Part shown: in pieces, positions 10,008-19,949 of the stretch
How positions within the stretch are numbered: the first letter of the stretch is position 1
How the letters are laid out: each line of letters opens with the position of its first letter
NCBI GenBank assembly: GCA_002495675.1
Contig: DAGH01000001.1
Span: 19,260-83,259, forward strand
Length of the DNA: 64,000 nt
Reading direction: 5' to 3'
Source: Euryarchaeota archaeon UBA182
GTDB taxonomy: Archaea; Thermoplasmatota; Poseidoniia; Poseidoniales; Thalassarchaeaceae
The notes under the pieces: model-generated
The model's input: the letters and a program-made list of their open reading frames with translations, nothing else
Told to the model about the DNA's origin: nothing
The model's database searches: none
Translations under genes and position numbers: made by a program

Positions 10008-12008
10008 TCAATCAAAAAGATCAGGCCGCCATGCCGAAATCTTTCCAGTGAATGCACTGGCCATCACAGTCAACGGGCTGGCCAGATATAGCTTACCGGG
10101 ACCAGACCGCCCTTGGAAATTTCTGTTTATAGCAGACACTGTGACTTCTTCAGAGTCACTTGAGATTCCAGGTCCTGCTCCTATGCAGGCCCCACAGCCG
10201 GGATCGATCAATTTCACCCCGGCCCTCTCGAACATTTCAGACCAACCGTTTCTCTCCGATAACTCCTTTACCGCCTTTGAACCAAATTGTATGTAGCAAT
10301 CCACTCCATTTGAGATCGTAATTCCAGCGTTCAAGGCAGCCTCTGTAACTCTGGCATAATAAGCAAAATCATCGTCTTTTCCAGCCGTACAAGAACCAGC
10401 ATACGCGATGTCTATGGGCACATCTCCAATGTCCTCGATATAGGCACCATTCGTTGGGTCAGATGGAATCCCTTCATCTGGGTTCCCCGGGTGAGCAACC
10501 ATTGGTCTAATGTCGTTTAGGTGGATTTGATGGATGCCCCCGTCATAATGCGCGCCTTGGTCCGGTAGGACGAAGGAAGATCTGACCTCATCTTCTATCA
10601 GTCCTTCCCTTCGCTCCATTATCCACCTGACTGTAGCATCATCAGGCTCACAGATACCAGTTTTCGCACTGCATTCTGTAGCCATATTGCACAGCGTCGC
10701 TCTCTCGTCCATGGATAGGGATCTCAAACCCTCGCCTCCGAATTCCATTGAACGATCTAGGGTATCAGAGTTCTTGGCATAGTTCCAAAGAATGTGTAGA
10801 ATTACATCTTTAGCCGTGCAGCCGGGATCCAATTCACCCGTCAATTCAAACCGTATGCTCTCTGGGACTTTGACGAATGCAAATTGATTGTGGACAAGGT
10901 TGGCATATTCAGTAGAGCCCACCCCATATGTGAGGGCATTGGAGGCCCCACCCATACAGGTGTGGCTATCTGTCGCTTGAATGAAATCTCCAACATCAAT
11001 GAACTCCTCCCTGGCTACTTGATGGCAAATACCGGGACTTATGCCATTATTAGCAGAATAATCCCTCACGCCAGTGTGCTCTTGGAACTTTTTCTGTAGA
11101 TCCCTCAGAGTTTCTATCTTTGATACAAAGGGACCGTATCTCGGAACGTCAGTAGCATAGAGGAGATGATCTTCGAACACTGCAAATTTTGAAGGGTTGG
11201 GTATTTGGTAATCACTTCCATATTCTGCAGATAGGAAAGAGTGTACCTGGGCGGTTGTGTATTCATGTGAGTAGCCCCCGTCTACCGTAGCTAGGACGGC
11301 ATCGCCGGGGGACACATAGCAATTTTCTTCTCCCTTGCCGATCAACTTCTTCGCAACAATTTTCTCGACCATCGTCATCGGTCTGGGTCTCCGTGAAACA
11401 GCCGGCAGATCGATCAATCCCTCACGCAGTTTCATTGCAAATGGGAGGATCCCTCCATTTTCTAGAATTAGCCTAGTCACAGGATCATATTTTTTTGTGA
11501 ATTCAGAAAGCGGTATAGTCTCCCCTTTCTGCAATCTTGTTAGAAGGGCATGGTCGCCCATGACCTGACCGAGATTTATGTTGTTTCTTTCGTGTATTGG
11601 GGCGAATGAAGCGGCAATAACAATACGTATACCAGACCACCTTTCACATTGCGGCGCAGTTTCCCTACTACTACCGGTCCCCTTTCGATGGCCACTCACT
11701 ATGACTTCAAAACCGCCACTCTTCAAAGCCCCGGGCCTGAAGATCCTCTCCCCTTCATGCAAGAGGCCTGCATAGGCGTTTTCCGCTATCTCAGATGGCT
11801 CATGGTCGAAACACACCCATGCAGGTGTCATCACATCAGTGTTGATGTCGTCCAGCAAATCATCAACACTCAAGTCGGCCATTGAGAGATTGAGTCCATC
11901 ATACAACTGTGCTCGGATGAGGGACAGGTCCTTTGTGAGGAACAAGACCCTAGCTTCTGGAGACAATGAAATCATCTTCGGTGGCCATTCATCCATGCGT
12001 CTCCCCAT
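10008..12008 (-). CDS. Aconitase/isopropylmalate dehydratase family enzyme with N-terminal swivel domain
   Basis: 666 residues. Residues 1-200 are the swivel (LeuD-like) domain, shown by 'GTGSSRETAP' and 'SFAPIHERNNINLG'. The catalytic LeuC/aconitase part starts near 'MTMVEKIVAKKL' (about 207). It has the three 4Fe-4S cysteine motifs 'ATDSHTCMGG', 'AGSCTAGKDD' and 'DPGCGACIGAGPG', then 'NRNFQGRSGPG'. Most aconitases place the swivel last, so this order is reversed. AcnB also has the swivel before the catalytic domains, but this protein lacks room for the AcnB HEAT-like domain. Dehydration/hydration of citrate-isocitrate or isopropylmalate is likely; the substrate cannot be fixed. Isocitrate dehydrogenase 6.6 kb away makes aconitase plausible. 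Confidence 0.85.
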   Translation of the reverse strand: MGRRMDEWPPKMISLSPEARVLFLTKDLSLIRAQLYDGLNLSMADLSVDDLLDDINTDVMTPAWVCFDHEPSEIAENAYAGLLHEGERIFRPGALKSGGFEVIVSGHRKGTGSSRETAPQCERWSGIRIVIAASFAPIHERNNINLGQVMGDHALLTRLQKGETIPLSEFTKKYDPVTRLILENGGILPFAMKLREGLIDLPAVSRRPRPMTMVEKIVAKKLIGKGEENCYVSPGDAVLATVDGGYSHEYTTAQVHSFLSAEYGSDYQIPNPSKFAVFEDHLLYATDVPRYGPFVSKIETLRDLQKKFQEHTGVRDYSANNGISPGICHQVAREEFIDVGDFIQATDSHTCMGGASNALTYGVGSTEYANLVHNQFAFVKVPESIRFELTGELDPGCTAKDVILHILWNYAKNSDTLDRSMEFGGEGLRSLSMDERATLCNMATECSAKTGICEPDDATVRWIMERREGLIEDEVRSSFVLPDQGAHYDGGIHQIHLNDIRPMVAHPGNPDEGIPSDPTNGAYIEDIGDVPIDIAYAGSCTAGKDDDFAYYARVTEAALNAGITISNGVDCYIQFGSKAVKELSERNGWSEMFERAGVKLIDPGCGACIGAGPGISSDSEEVTVSAINRNFQGRSGPGKLYLASPLTVMASAFTGKISAWRPDLFD

Positions 12009-12080
12009 GGGCTGACTAGGGAAGGAGGGTTATGATGCCAACGGGGATCGCATGGAAAAAACAGAACAATTTAGGTAGTT

Positions 12081-12113
12081 AACTTTATAAGGGTTGGAAT
12101 AACAAGATTATAA
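12081..12113 (+). promoter_or_regulatory. Promoter region of TFB gene (two TATA-like elements)
   Basis: Two AT-rich elements are visible: CTTTATAAGG around 12083-12092 and GATTATAATG around 12106-12115. The second lies about 22-25 bases before the ATG at 12132, suiting a leaderless or near-leaderless transcript; the first would give a leader of about 20 bases. The intergenic region is shared with the divergent aconitase-family gene. This is a judgement by eye. Confidence 0.45.
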
Positions 12114-12131
12114 TGCTTCCCTTTGGTGGTT

Positions 12132-13061
12132 ATGATGTCAGATTATTTAGTTGAAGACATAGTGAAATGTGATGAATGCAGCAGTAGGAACCTTACACGC
12201 GACGAAACACGAGGAGAGGTTGTTTGCGATGACTGTGGATTGGTTCTGGAAGACAAGGTAATCGACCAAGGCGCAGAATGGCGCGTTTTCAGTCCCGAGC
12301 AAGGGGATCAAAGGGCTAGAACTGGAGCTCCAATGACTGTTATGTTGCATGACAAAGGGCTATCCACTGACATAGACTGGCAAAACAAAGACTACTCTGG
12401 TAAGACAATCTCTAGCAGATACAGATCGCAGTTCTACCGCATGAGAAAGTGGCAGAAGAGATCCAGGGTTTCGAATGCTACAGAGAGAAACCTCGCGATG
12501 GCACTCGCTGAGTTGGATAGGATGGCCAGTCGATTGGACTTACCAAAGACAATACGAGAAACTGCCGCTGTGAATTACAAGAAAGCCGTAGAAAAGAGGC
12601 TAATTCGAGGTCGCTCGATTGAGGGTGTCGCGGCAGCCTCTCTCTATGCAGCATGCCGCCAATGTAACAATCCGCGGACCCTCGATGAAATAGGCGAGGC
12701 TAGTAGAACTGGCAGAAAGGAGATTGGACGGACTTACAGGTTCATGGTTCGAGAACTAAAAATGAAGATTCCCCCCACCAAGCCAGAAGACTACATACCG
12801 AGATTCTGCTCTGGATTAGACTTGGACGCAGAAGTACAATCGAAAGCCTACGAACTCATACAAAAAGCACAAGAGAAAGAACTCACAAGTGGCCGAGGAC
12901 CGACAGGCATTGCCGCATCGATAATTTATATCTCGAGCGTTCTGTGTGGGAAGAGAAGGACACAGAGAGAGGTCGCAGAGGTGGCTGGGGTCACAGAAGT
13001 TACAATCAGAAACCGATACAAGGAGCTCATTCAAAACCTAAACATCGAATTAGAGATATGA
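12132..13061 (+). CDS. tfb: Transcription initiation factor B (TFB/TFIIB)
   Basis: About 309 residues, the usual length. The N-terminal zinc ribbon has CDEC and CDDC pairs, followed by the B-reader region ('GAEWRVF', 'RARTGAP') and two cyclin-like repeats. The repeats include '[19 protein letters not shown]' and '[14 protein letters not shown]', and the C-terminal helix-turn-helix '[20 protein letters not shown]'. It bridges TBP-bound DNA and RNA polymerase and recognises the BRE. The frame is open to a TTG at 12123, but adjacent ATGs at 12132 and 12135 give the normal N-terminus. The stop overlaps the next start as ATGA, so the downstream unknown gene is probably translationally coupled. Confidence 0.96.
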   Translation: MMSDYLVEDIVKCDECSSRNLTRDETRGEVVCDDCGLVLEDKVIDQGAEWRVFSPEQGDQRARTGAPMTVMLHDKGLSTDIDWQNKDYSGKTISSRYRSQFYRMRKWQKRSRVSNATERNLAMALAELDRMASRLDLPKTIRETAAVNYKKAVEKRLIRGRSIEGVAAASLYAACRQCNNPRTLDEIGEASRTGRKEIGRTYRFMVRELKMKIPPTKPEDYIPRFCSGLDLDAEVQSKAYELIQKAQEKELTSGRGPTGIAASIIYISSVLCGKRRTQREVAEVAGVTEVTIRNRYKELIQNLNIELEI

Positions 13062-14320
13062 GTGCCGGTGCCATAATGCGCCGTAGAGACCCAGAGAATG
13101 TGATCTATGAGGAAGTGGGTAAATCAATTGAAGCATCGATAACTCTTGCATGGTCGACATTCAACATCCCCGATCCCATATATGAGTTGCCTGAATTTCC
13201 AGCAATCCGTCCAAATGGGCCTCTAGTCCTGACGCAACAGGCACTTGGACTTCACTCTGCAGACAAAACAGGGTTCCGGTTGAGGCTTGAAGAAAGTGTC
13301 AGGTACCACTATCGAGCCGTGCCAGGCCATTTTGATGAGGAGGAGAGACGTACTAGTTGGATGGCGAACAATGTAACTTTACTTGCTGATGATGTTTGCA
13401 CCAAAACGGCATGTGTCTGGTTGGAACAGGCTCTAGATGAGGAACACCCAGATACTGACAGGTGGTACCTTGGCTATTCCCTGCTTGCAGGTAGGGTATT
13501 GAGCGGTTCCGAGTCTGCGTCTTCGAGCCAATCAATACCGATCATGCTCGTTTTTGGCGGGCTCGATAGAAACTACCAGTCGGATGCACCTCATCCATCA
13601 GGAGTCAATGCTCTAAACTGCCTCCTCGATGCATCAGAGCAATTTAGCGATTCACCGTCCTTGGAATCTTGGATTTCCATCCTTGCAATGCATCGATCAA
13701 CATCCAGAATATTGAGCATATCAGACCGTGCCGCGAGTCGCATAGTTCGGGAACAAAAAAGAATACCGCTCGGATGCATGGAGGCCTTGATCAGTCTGAT
13801 TTCTCATGATTCAGAGTCTGCTAGGAATGGGTTAAATCGTGTAGTTCTAGAGGGAAGTGATTCAGCGCGGATGATATTGGCAGGCAATCTCGACCCAATT
13901 GCAGGTAGGGACAGGAAACTCGCGCTGGATCTGTATGACAAGCTGTCACTAAATTCTGATATTGGCCTCCTACTCATTCTTTCATCATCGCTTTATTCTC
14001 TGTGTTATGATGACCTCATGGCATTTCAGGTTAGGGCAAGGAGATTGATCGAAACGGGGGAGGACAAGGTCATCAGGAAACTCATTGAGGCAGGCTATAG
14101 AGGATATCTCGACAGGGATCCCCGAGATGAATTCTCTTTGATGGTGATGGCTTGGAAGTTTGGTGGCTCTCTATCCAGATCACGACTGAAGGGACTGATT
14201 TTCCAACAGAAGCAGTTATCGGAACAAAACTTTCAAAGGACACTATCTGGAATTCGGAAATTCTCAGAGACCGAGGCCCTTGGTCTGCTTGAGTACATAG
14301 CGGGGCGTGAGGCCCCCTGA
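13058..14320 (+). CDS. Conserved hypothetical protein coupled to TFB
   Basis: About 420 residues from the ATG at 13058, which overlaps the TFB stop as ATGA; the frame is open further upstream inside TFB but that part only mirrors the TFB sequence. No membrane helix, signal peptide or known motif is recognised. The C-terminal half is rich in predicted helix (for example '[31 protein letters not shown]'-like segments), with a repeat-like feel, and the end '[21 protein letters not shown]' is helical too. Genetic coupling suggests that it is made with TFB, but no function is assigned. It ends 3 bases from the convergent ribonucleotide reductase gene. Confidence 0.72.
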   Translation: MSAGAIMRRRDPENVIYEEVGKSIEASITLAWSTFNIPDPIYELPEFPAIRPNGPLVLTQQALGLHSADKTGFRLRLEESVRYHYRAVPGHFDEEERRTSWMANNVTLLADDVCTKTACVWLEQALDEEHPDTDRWYLGYSLLAGRVLSGSESASSSQSIPIMLVFGGLDRNYQSDAPHPSGVNALNCLLDASEQFSDSPSLESWISILAMHRSTSRILSISDRAASRIVREQKRIPLGCMEALISLISHDSESARNGLNRVVLEGSDSARMILAGNLDPIAGRDRKLALDLYDKLSLNSDIGLLLILSSSLYSLCYDDLMAFQVRARRLIETGEDKVIRKLIEAGYRGYLDRDPRDEFSLMVMAWKFGGSLSRSRLKGLIFQQKQLSEQNFQRTLSGIRKFSETEALGLLEYIAGREAP

Positions 14321-14323
14321 TGA

Positions 14324-17300
14324 TCAGGAACACCCAGTTGTTGAGCCACAAGCATTGCACTTCAGGCAGGTTCCATTTCGCACCATCTGACTGCTTCCGC
14401 ACTCATCGCAGATGTCTCCAGTAAAACCCCTCTCCCTGGCCAATCTCCTCGTTTTTGTGACCTCGTCTTCATCAGTTTCCATTGTCGATGAGGTCAGGGT
14501 CATCTGAACTTCCCTCTTCTCCCCTTGATGTCTGAGAAGACCGTCATCTGTGGGGACAGGCCTGCTGATCGAAGTGGTTTCCAGATCCTCTTCAGATACG
14601 TGAGCCAAGTCATTCCTGTCGAGATATTGAATAGCGAGCTCTCTGAAAATGTAGTCCACGATGCTCGTGGACATCTTCACTCTCCCACTGCCACCCTGAA
14701 CCATCCCACTTGGCTCGAATTTTTGGAATGTGAAGGACTTGACGAAGGCATCAAGCGGCACTCCGTATTGCAAACCAATCGACACGGCGATGGCAAATTG
14801 ATTCAGCATGGACCTCCATGCTGCGCCTTCCTTCGAGGTCGTTATCATGATCTCTCCAAGTCTACCATCTTCATACTCACTCGATGTGAGGTAGACAGTG
14901 TGCCCTCCGACACGGGATTTTGTGGTTTTTGATGAACGTACGTCTGGAAGGGCCTTCCTCGCTGCTATAAAGCTCTGAACAACATTCTCTGCGACAGGCC
15001 TGGCTAGATCATCTGGGACAGGTATAGCCTTGACAGCATCCTCAACCATCGTCTGAACTGTTCCAGATGAGTCCTCTTCCTCGAGTATGGAGGTATCTAC
15101 TATCTGACTCATCAAAGGTTGGGACAGTTTACTCCCATCTCGATAGACAGCACAGGCTTTGTTCATTGTGCTGTGACTTAGCTCATATGCCTCACGTATA
15201 TCGTCGATTGACGCTGAGGCGGGCATGTTGATTGTTTTGGAAATCGCACCTGAGATGAATGGCTGGGCAGCTGCCATCATTAGAACATGGGCTTGCCAAT
15301 CAATGGACCTCGTACCATGCTTGCCACATGGTGTGGCGCAATCGAATACAGCCAAGTGTTCTTCCTTCAGTCCGGGGGCCCCTTCGATACTCCCATATCC
15401 AAAGATTACGTCATTCGCACGCTCGATGTCTTCAGCAGAAAGGCCGATGTGCGCCAAGGTGTCGAAGAATACGTTCTGACAGTCTTCATCCGTCATAGCT
15501 AGGACAGACTTGCAGAAATCATCTCCCAACACAGATGGAGAGAAGGCTGATCTAATATCAAAAACGTCTGGCATCGAGGACTCTATGTTCGATAGAACCT
15601 CATCTGTGAACCCCTTTTCTTTCAGAACGCTAGGATCGAGTCCTGGACTACCCGAAAGTCGTCCGGTCCCCATAATGTGGTCTACGATAGCAGTGACCTC
15701 TGAATCCTTGTAGCCTAATCGCTTCAGTGCACTCGGGACTCCTCTGTTGATTATTCTAAGCGTCCCTCCTCCTGCTAGTTGCTTGTATTGCACCAATGAG
15801 AATTGCGGTTCAACCCCAGTTGTATCAGCAGCCATGACCAGACCTATGGTTCCAGTCGGAGCGATAACGGTAGTCTGAGCATTTCTATAACCGTATTCCT
15901 CCCCCCCATGCACCGCTCGATCCCAAGCAGATTTCGCAGCATCCAAGAGATCGCTGGGACATCGCTTTGCATCTATTCCCATGGGCGTTATGGTCAGACC
16001 TTCGTATTCGCTTCCTTTCGCGTCGTAAGCCGCTCTCTTGTGATTCCTCATCACTTTGAGCATGTGATCAGCGTTCTCGTGATACTTCGGGAATGGGCCT
16101 AACGAACCCGCGAGTTCTGCTGATGTGGCATAGGACTCGCCACACATGATTGATGATAATGCTCCGCACACAGCGTAAGCTCGGTCATCTGCATATGGTA
16201 TTCCCATGTGCATCAGAAGAGAGCCTAGGTTGCAATATCCAAGTCCCAATGTTCTGTATTCGTATGATTTCCTCGCTATTTCTTCAGAAGGAAACTGAGC
16301 CATTAGGACACTGATTTCTAGTGTCATCGTCCACAGCCTCACGCTATGTTGGAATGACGGAATGTCGAATTTTTGAGCATCCGTATCGAAGTAATGCAAC
16401 AGGTTGATGCTCGCGAGGTTACATGCTGTATCGTCCAAGAACATATATTCTGAACATGGGTTCGACCCATTGATTCGTCCACCCTCTGGGCATGTATGCC
16501 ATTCGTTTATGGTTGTATCAAATTGTACGCCTGGGTCAGCACACGCCCAAGCAGTGTAGGCAACCTTGTCCCAGAGTTCTTTGGCGGGCATAGACCTACA
16601 AGGCTCGGGTTCCCTGCCATTCTCACTGGCATTCTTTAACTCAGTTCGATGATAGAGGTTCCAAGTCCCATTGTTTTCTAGAGCATCCATGAATGAGTTC
16701 GGTACACGGACGGAGTTGTTGGAGTTCTGTCCAGAGACGGTGCCATAACCTTCACCCTGCCAGTCTGTATCCATCTTGTCGAAATGGATCGATTTCCATC
16801 CCTGTTCTGCAAGATCCAAGAATCTCTTGACGTGAGAATTGGGAACATGGTTCTTAATCGCCTTAGCGGCAGCTTTTTTCAATTCTCGATTGTCATTCAT
16901 GTCAAGCCTGTCTCCTTCGCCGTCGAAGCTCCATATTGCATCCATGATCGCATCGGCATGACTCTGTAGCAGATTAGATCCAATCACCAAGGCAGAAACC
17001 TTCTCCTCCTCTGATAATTTCCAATCTATGTATTCCTCGATGTCGGGATGGTCTAGATCCAATGTCACCATCTTTGCAGCTCTTCTCGTTGTCCCCCCCG
17101 ATTTTATTGCACCAGCAGCCCTATCTCCAATTTTCAAGAATGAAATCAATCCACTTGAGGTGCCACCTCCTGAGAGTGGCTCCCCTGAACCCCTTATGTT
17201 TGAGAAGTTCGAACCTGTCCCTGACCCGTATTTGAACAACAATGCTTCTCGGTTCCAGAGCCCCATTATCGAGTCCGTGCCACCAACTAGCGAGTCTGAG

Positions 17301-17989
17301 ACAGATTGAATGAAGCAGGCATGTGGCTGGGGATGTTCATATGCATTAGTAGAAGTCATCAGCTCTCCGGTCGACGGGTCGATGTATCGATGACCCTGTG
17401 CAGGCCCCTCTATCCCGTAAGCCCAATGCAACCCTGTGTTAAACCACTGAGGGCTGTTTGGCGCTGATCGCTGGCTGGCGATCAGGTAGCACATTTCATC
17501 AAAGTATGCCCTTGCGTCTGCTTCGGCTTCGAAGTAGCCATGCTTCCATCCCCAATATGTCCAGGTTCCAGCCAAGCGACGGAATAGCTCCCTTCCGTGA
17601 CTCTCGCCAATGAATCTTTTTTCGGGGTCCAGCGATTGTAGTTTCTCATGATCTGGCTCGCTTCTCTGTAACCATGTTGGTACCCCCTTCTCTTTCACTT
17701 TGCGCAGTATAGCCGGAACCCCAGCTTTTCTGAGGTACTTTTGAGCAAGTACCTTCCCCGCTACCCCAGAGAAGCCAGAAGGTAATCTGACGTCATCTAT
17801 TCTATGTGCAAGAGATCCATCAGCATTCCGAATTTCAACATCCATCTCTATCCAATCGAATTGGTCGAAGGGGTCCTCTCCGATCGTCGTGAATCGTCTT
17901 TCTATGACTAAACCAGTTCCAATCGGTCCTTCTGAATTCTTGCCTCCTTTCTCCGTTCTGGTTTGCATAGTATCGTCTTCCTTAGTCAC
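14324..17989 (-). CDS. nrdJ: Adenosylcobalamin-dependent ribonucleotide reductase (class II)
   Basis: 1221 residues. It reduces ribonucleotides to deoxyribonucleotides using adenosylcobalamin as radical source. The catalytic barrel is shown by 'GSGTGSNFSNIRGSGEPLSGGG', 'NGSNPCSEYMFLDDTACNLASINL'-type active-site segments and 'APTGTIGLVMAADTTGVEPQ'. The redox cysteine 'PHACFIQSV' lies near residue 220. A TSCPD-type domain occurs near residues 1040-1120, and a C-terminal zinc-ribbon-like tail has CDEC and CLKCNAC. This matches the long B12-dependent form. The start is GTG at 17989, with ATG at 17968 as alternative. No cobalamin riboswitch is visible in the 135 bases upstream. A cobalamin adenosyltransferase lies at 26.4-27.0 kb. 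Confidence 0.96.
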   Translation of the reverse strand: MTKEDDTMQTRTEKGGKNSEGPIGTGLVIERRFTTIGEDPFDQFDWIEMDVEIRNADGSLAHRIDDVRLPSGFSGVAGKVLAQKYLRKAGVPAILRKVKEKGVPTWLQRSEPDHEKLQSLDPEKRFIGESHGRELFRRLAGTWTYWGWKHGYFEAEADARAYFDEMCYLIASQRSAPNSPQWFNTGLHWAYGIEGPAQGHRYIDPSTGELMTSTNAYEHPQPHACFIQSVSDSLVGGTDSIMGLWNREALLFKYGSGTGSNFSNIRGSGEPLSGGGTSSGLISFLKIGDRAAGAIKSGGTTRRAAKMVTLDLDHPDIEEYIDWKLSEEEKVSALVIGSNLLQSHADAIMDAIWSFDGEGDRLDMNDNRELKKAAAKAIKNHVPNSHVKRFLDLAEQGWKSIHFDKMDTDWQGEGYGTVSGQNSNNSVRVPNSFMDALENNGTWNLYHRTELKNASENGREPEPCRSMPAKELWDKVAYTAWACADPGVQFDTTINEWHTCPEGGRINGSNPCSEYMFLDDTACNLASINLLHYFDTDAQKFDIPSFQHSVRLWTMTLEISVLMAQFPSEEIARKSYEYRTLGLGYCNLGSLLMHMGIPYADDRAYAVCGALSSIMCGESYATSAELAGSLGPFPKYHENADHMLKVMRNHKRAAYDAKGSEYEGLTITPMGIDAKRCPSDLLDAAKSAWDRAVHGGEEYGYRNAQTTVIAPTGTIGLVMAADTTGVEPQFSLVQYKQLAGGGTLRIINRGVPSALKRLGYKDSEVTAIVDHIMGTGRLSGSPGLDPSVLKEKGFTDEVLSNIESSMPDVFDIRSAFSPSVLGDDFCKSVLAMTDEDCQNVFFDTLAHIGLSAEDIERANDVIFGYGSIEGAPGLKEEHLAVFDCATPCGKHGTRSIDWQAHVLMMAAAQPFISGAISKTINMPASASIDDIREAYELSHSTMNKACAVYRDGSKLSQPLMSQIVDTSILEEEDSSGTVQTMVEDAVKAIPVPDDLARPVAENVVQSFIAARKALPDVRSSKTTKSRVGGHTVYLTSSEYEDGRLGEIMITTSKEGAAWRSMLNQFAIAVSIGLQYGVPLDAFVKSFTFQKFEPSGMVQGGSGRVKMSTSIVDYIFRELAIQYLDRNDLAHVSEEDLETTSISRPVPTDDGLLRHQGEKREVQMTLTSSTMETDEDEVTKTRRLARERGFTGDICDECGSSQMVRNGTCLKCNACGSTTGCS

Positions 17990-18124
17990 CCCCCGCCCCG
18001 ATAAGCCAGAGCGAGGGATTCAACATCGACGCTGGAGGGTGTTTAATGGTTCTCTAAGGGAAACCTAGGTAGACTACAATTGTGCAGGGTTGTTTTCCAG
18101 TAGAAAACCATGATATAGCAAAGT

Positions 18125-18568
18125 CTACGCTTTGAAATCCAGCTCCCAAGTGAGATCCACTCCTCCCCGAGTTAGCATGATGCCAACAGAACACAGCTTT
18201 TCGTGGGATTGATGTATTATGCGATCAACAAGAGCTTCTGGGACATCCCCTCTCACTACATATACGAAGTGAATCTTCTTGAAGACCCTAGGTGATTCCG
18301 AAGCTCTTGATGAGTCTATTTCTACTCGAGCCTCCCTGAGGTTTCCTCGTCTATCCTTGAGCCCTCCGATCACGTCGATCAATGAACAAGTAGCATGGGC
18401 ATGTAGAACCATCTCCATTGGACTAGGGGATTCTTGATCATAAATTGAGAACCTCTTGCCACCCTCCGTTTGTCCATCATAACCGTGGCCATTCCATGTC
18501 ACCGAGCCTCGCATAGCATTTCCAGTCTGAGCCCCATCAAGAGGGTTGGCTTCATGAGGGGGGTACAT
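18125..18568 (-). CDS. OsmC/Ohr-family peroxiredoxin-like protein
   Basis: 147 residues, normal for the family. OsmC/Ohr proteins reduce organic hydroperoxides with two conserved cysteines. Both are present here: one in '[12 protein letters not shown]' and one in '[14 protein letters not shown]'. The intervening '[21 protein letters not shown]' segment fits the beta strands of the fold. The start ATG at 18568 leaves only 23 bases to the divergent isocitrate dehydrogenase start; a second ATG at 18514 is possible and would leave room for a promoter. It probably detoxifies peroxides; the physiological substrate is unknown. Confidence 0.88.
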   Translation of the reverse strand: MYPPHEANPLDGAQTGNAMRGSVTWNGHGYDGQTEGGKRFSIYDQESPSPMEMVLHAHATCSLIDVIGGLKDRRGNLREARVEIDSSRASESPRVFKKIHFVYVVRGDVPEALVDRIIHQSHEKLCSVGIMLTRGGVDLTWELDFKA

Positions 18569-18591
18569 GTGAGGTTCATAGGGACAGTACC

Positions 18592-19815
18592 ATGGGGTCG
18601 ACTATACAGAAAATGAACACGGGAATTTCCGTGCCTAACGATCCAATAATCAACTACATTGAGGGTGATGGAATTGGGGTCGACATCACTCCGGTTATGA
18701 TCAAGGTGGTTGACGCAAGTGTCAAGAAGGCCTATTCCGGGGCTAGGAGAATAACCTGGAATGAGGTTTATGCAGGCCAGAAGGCTTTCGATTTGACTGG
18801 CGAGTGGCTGCCGGAGGACACACTACAATCGATGAATGAAGGACTGATATCCATCAAAGGCCCACTGACGACACCAGTAGGCGGGGGCATCAGGAGCCTG
18901 AACGTTGCACTTAGACAGAAGCTCGACCTCTATGCCTGTGTCCGGCCAGTTAGATGGTACACAGGAACCCCGAGTCCTGTTAAGCAGCCTGAGGCAGTTG
19001 ACATGGTGATCTTCAGGGAGAATAGTGAAGACGTATATGCAGGCATCGAATGGGAGTCCGGGAGTGAGGGTGCTAAGCGAGTCATAGAATTCCTCCAAGA
19101 GGAAATGGGAGTGGATAACATAAGATTCCCAGAAACCTCAGGGATCGGGATTAAACCCGTTAGCAAAGAAGGTACTGCACGCATAGTCAGGGCAGCAATC
19201 AATCATGCGATAACAGAGGATAAGTCCAGTGTCACACTCGTCCACAAAGGAAACATCATGAAATTCACAGAAGGAGGATTTCGAGATTGGGGATATCAAC
19301 TGGCCCGAGAAGAATTCGGAGCTAAAGAAATAGGAAAAGGACCTTGGTGTGAGCTTGAAAATCCGACAACTGGGAGTAAAATTGTAATCAAGGACGTGAT
19401 TGCCGATGCAATGTTGCAGCAGGTTCTCACGAGGCCAAGGGAATACAGCGTCCTAGCAACGATGAACCTCAACGGCGATTACATCTCAGACGCGTTAGCG
19501 GCTCAAGTGGGGGGAATAGGGATCGCCCCAGGTGCGAACATCAATTATGACACCGGGATAGCAATATTCGAAGCAACTCACGGCACAGCACCAAAATACA
19601 CTGGTCAAGACAAAGTGAACCCAGGCTCCATCATACTATCAGCAGAAATGATGCTACGCCACATGGGCTGGTCTGCGGCAGCTGATCTCATTGTAAAGGG
19701 CGTAGAAGGGGCAATTTCATCGAAGACAGTCACCTATGACTTTGAGAGGCTTATGCTAGATGCGAAATTACTCAAGTGTAGTGAGTTCGGTGATGCAGTG
19801 ATTTCTCACATGTGA
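18592..19815 (+). CDS. icd: NADP-dependent isocitrate dehydrogenase
   Basis: 407 residues, against 416 for the Escherichia coli enzyme, which it closely resembles by eye over its whole length. It oxidises isocitrate to 2-oxoglutarate. Substrate-binding segments '[19 protein letters not shown]' and '[18 protein letters not shown]' are present, as are the metal-binding '[17 protein letters not shown]' and the coenzyme segment '[17 protein letters not shown]'. The Lys-Tyr of that segment marks NADP rather than NAD use in the bacterial family. The C-terminus '[21 protein letters not shown]' is strikingly bacterial. The enzyme is monocistronic, divergent from the OsmC gene, and would act downstream of the aconitase-family enzyme. 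Confidence 0.96.
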   Translation: MGSTIQKMNTGISVPNDPIINYIEGDGIGVDITPVMIKVVDASVKKAYSGARRITWNEVYAGQKAFDLTGEWLPEDTLQSMNEGLISIKGPLTTPVGGGIRSLNVALRQKLDLYACVRPVRWYTGTPSPVKQPEAVDMVIFRENSEDVYAGIEWESGSEGAKRVIEFLQEEMGVDNIRFPETSGIGIKPVSKEGTARIVRAAINHAITEDKSSVTLVHKGNIMKFTEGGFRDWGYQLAREEFGAKEIGKGPWCELENPTTGSKIVIKDVIADAMLQQVLTRPREYSVLATMNLNGDYISDALAAQVGGIGIAPGANINYDTGIAIFEATHGTAPKYTGQDKVNPGSIILSAEMMLRHMGWSAAADLIVKGVEGAISSKTVTYDFERLMLDAKLLKCSEFGDAVISHM

Positions 19816-19872
19816 CTGTAGACACAGATGTGAGTCTATCGAGTTATAAGACCCGGAAACCTGTCCCATTGA

Positions 19873-19918
19873 TAAAATAAAAAAAATGGCGGGAGGGCCC
19901 ATTCGGGCCCCCACCGCC
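19873..19918 (-). terminator. Hairpin plus T-tract terminator behind the proteorhodopsin gene
   Basis: On the minus strand a GC-rich inverted repeat occupies 19888-19918, with arms built on GGCGG/CCGCC and GGGCCC/GGGCCC around a short AATG/CATT loop. A run of T residues interrupted by one A follows at 19873-19886. It begins 31 bases after the proteorhodopsin stop. This is the form of a bacterial intrinsic terminator; archaeal RNA polymerase also terminates on T-tracts. Confidence 0.75.
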
Positions 19919-19949
19919 TTGTTGCGTATTTCTTGTGTCAGCTTTCGAC

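Noticed and set aside
17990..18124. Possible cobalamin riboswitch upstream of the ribonucleotide reductase
   Set aside because: The 135 bases show no B12-box-like sequence or the length needed for that riboswitch.
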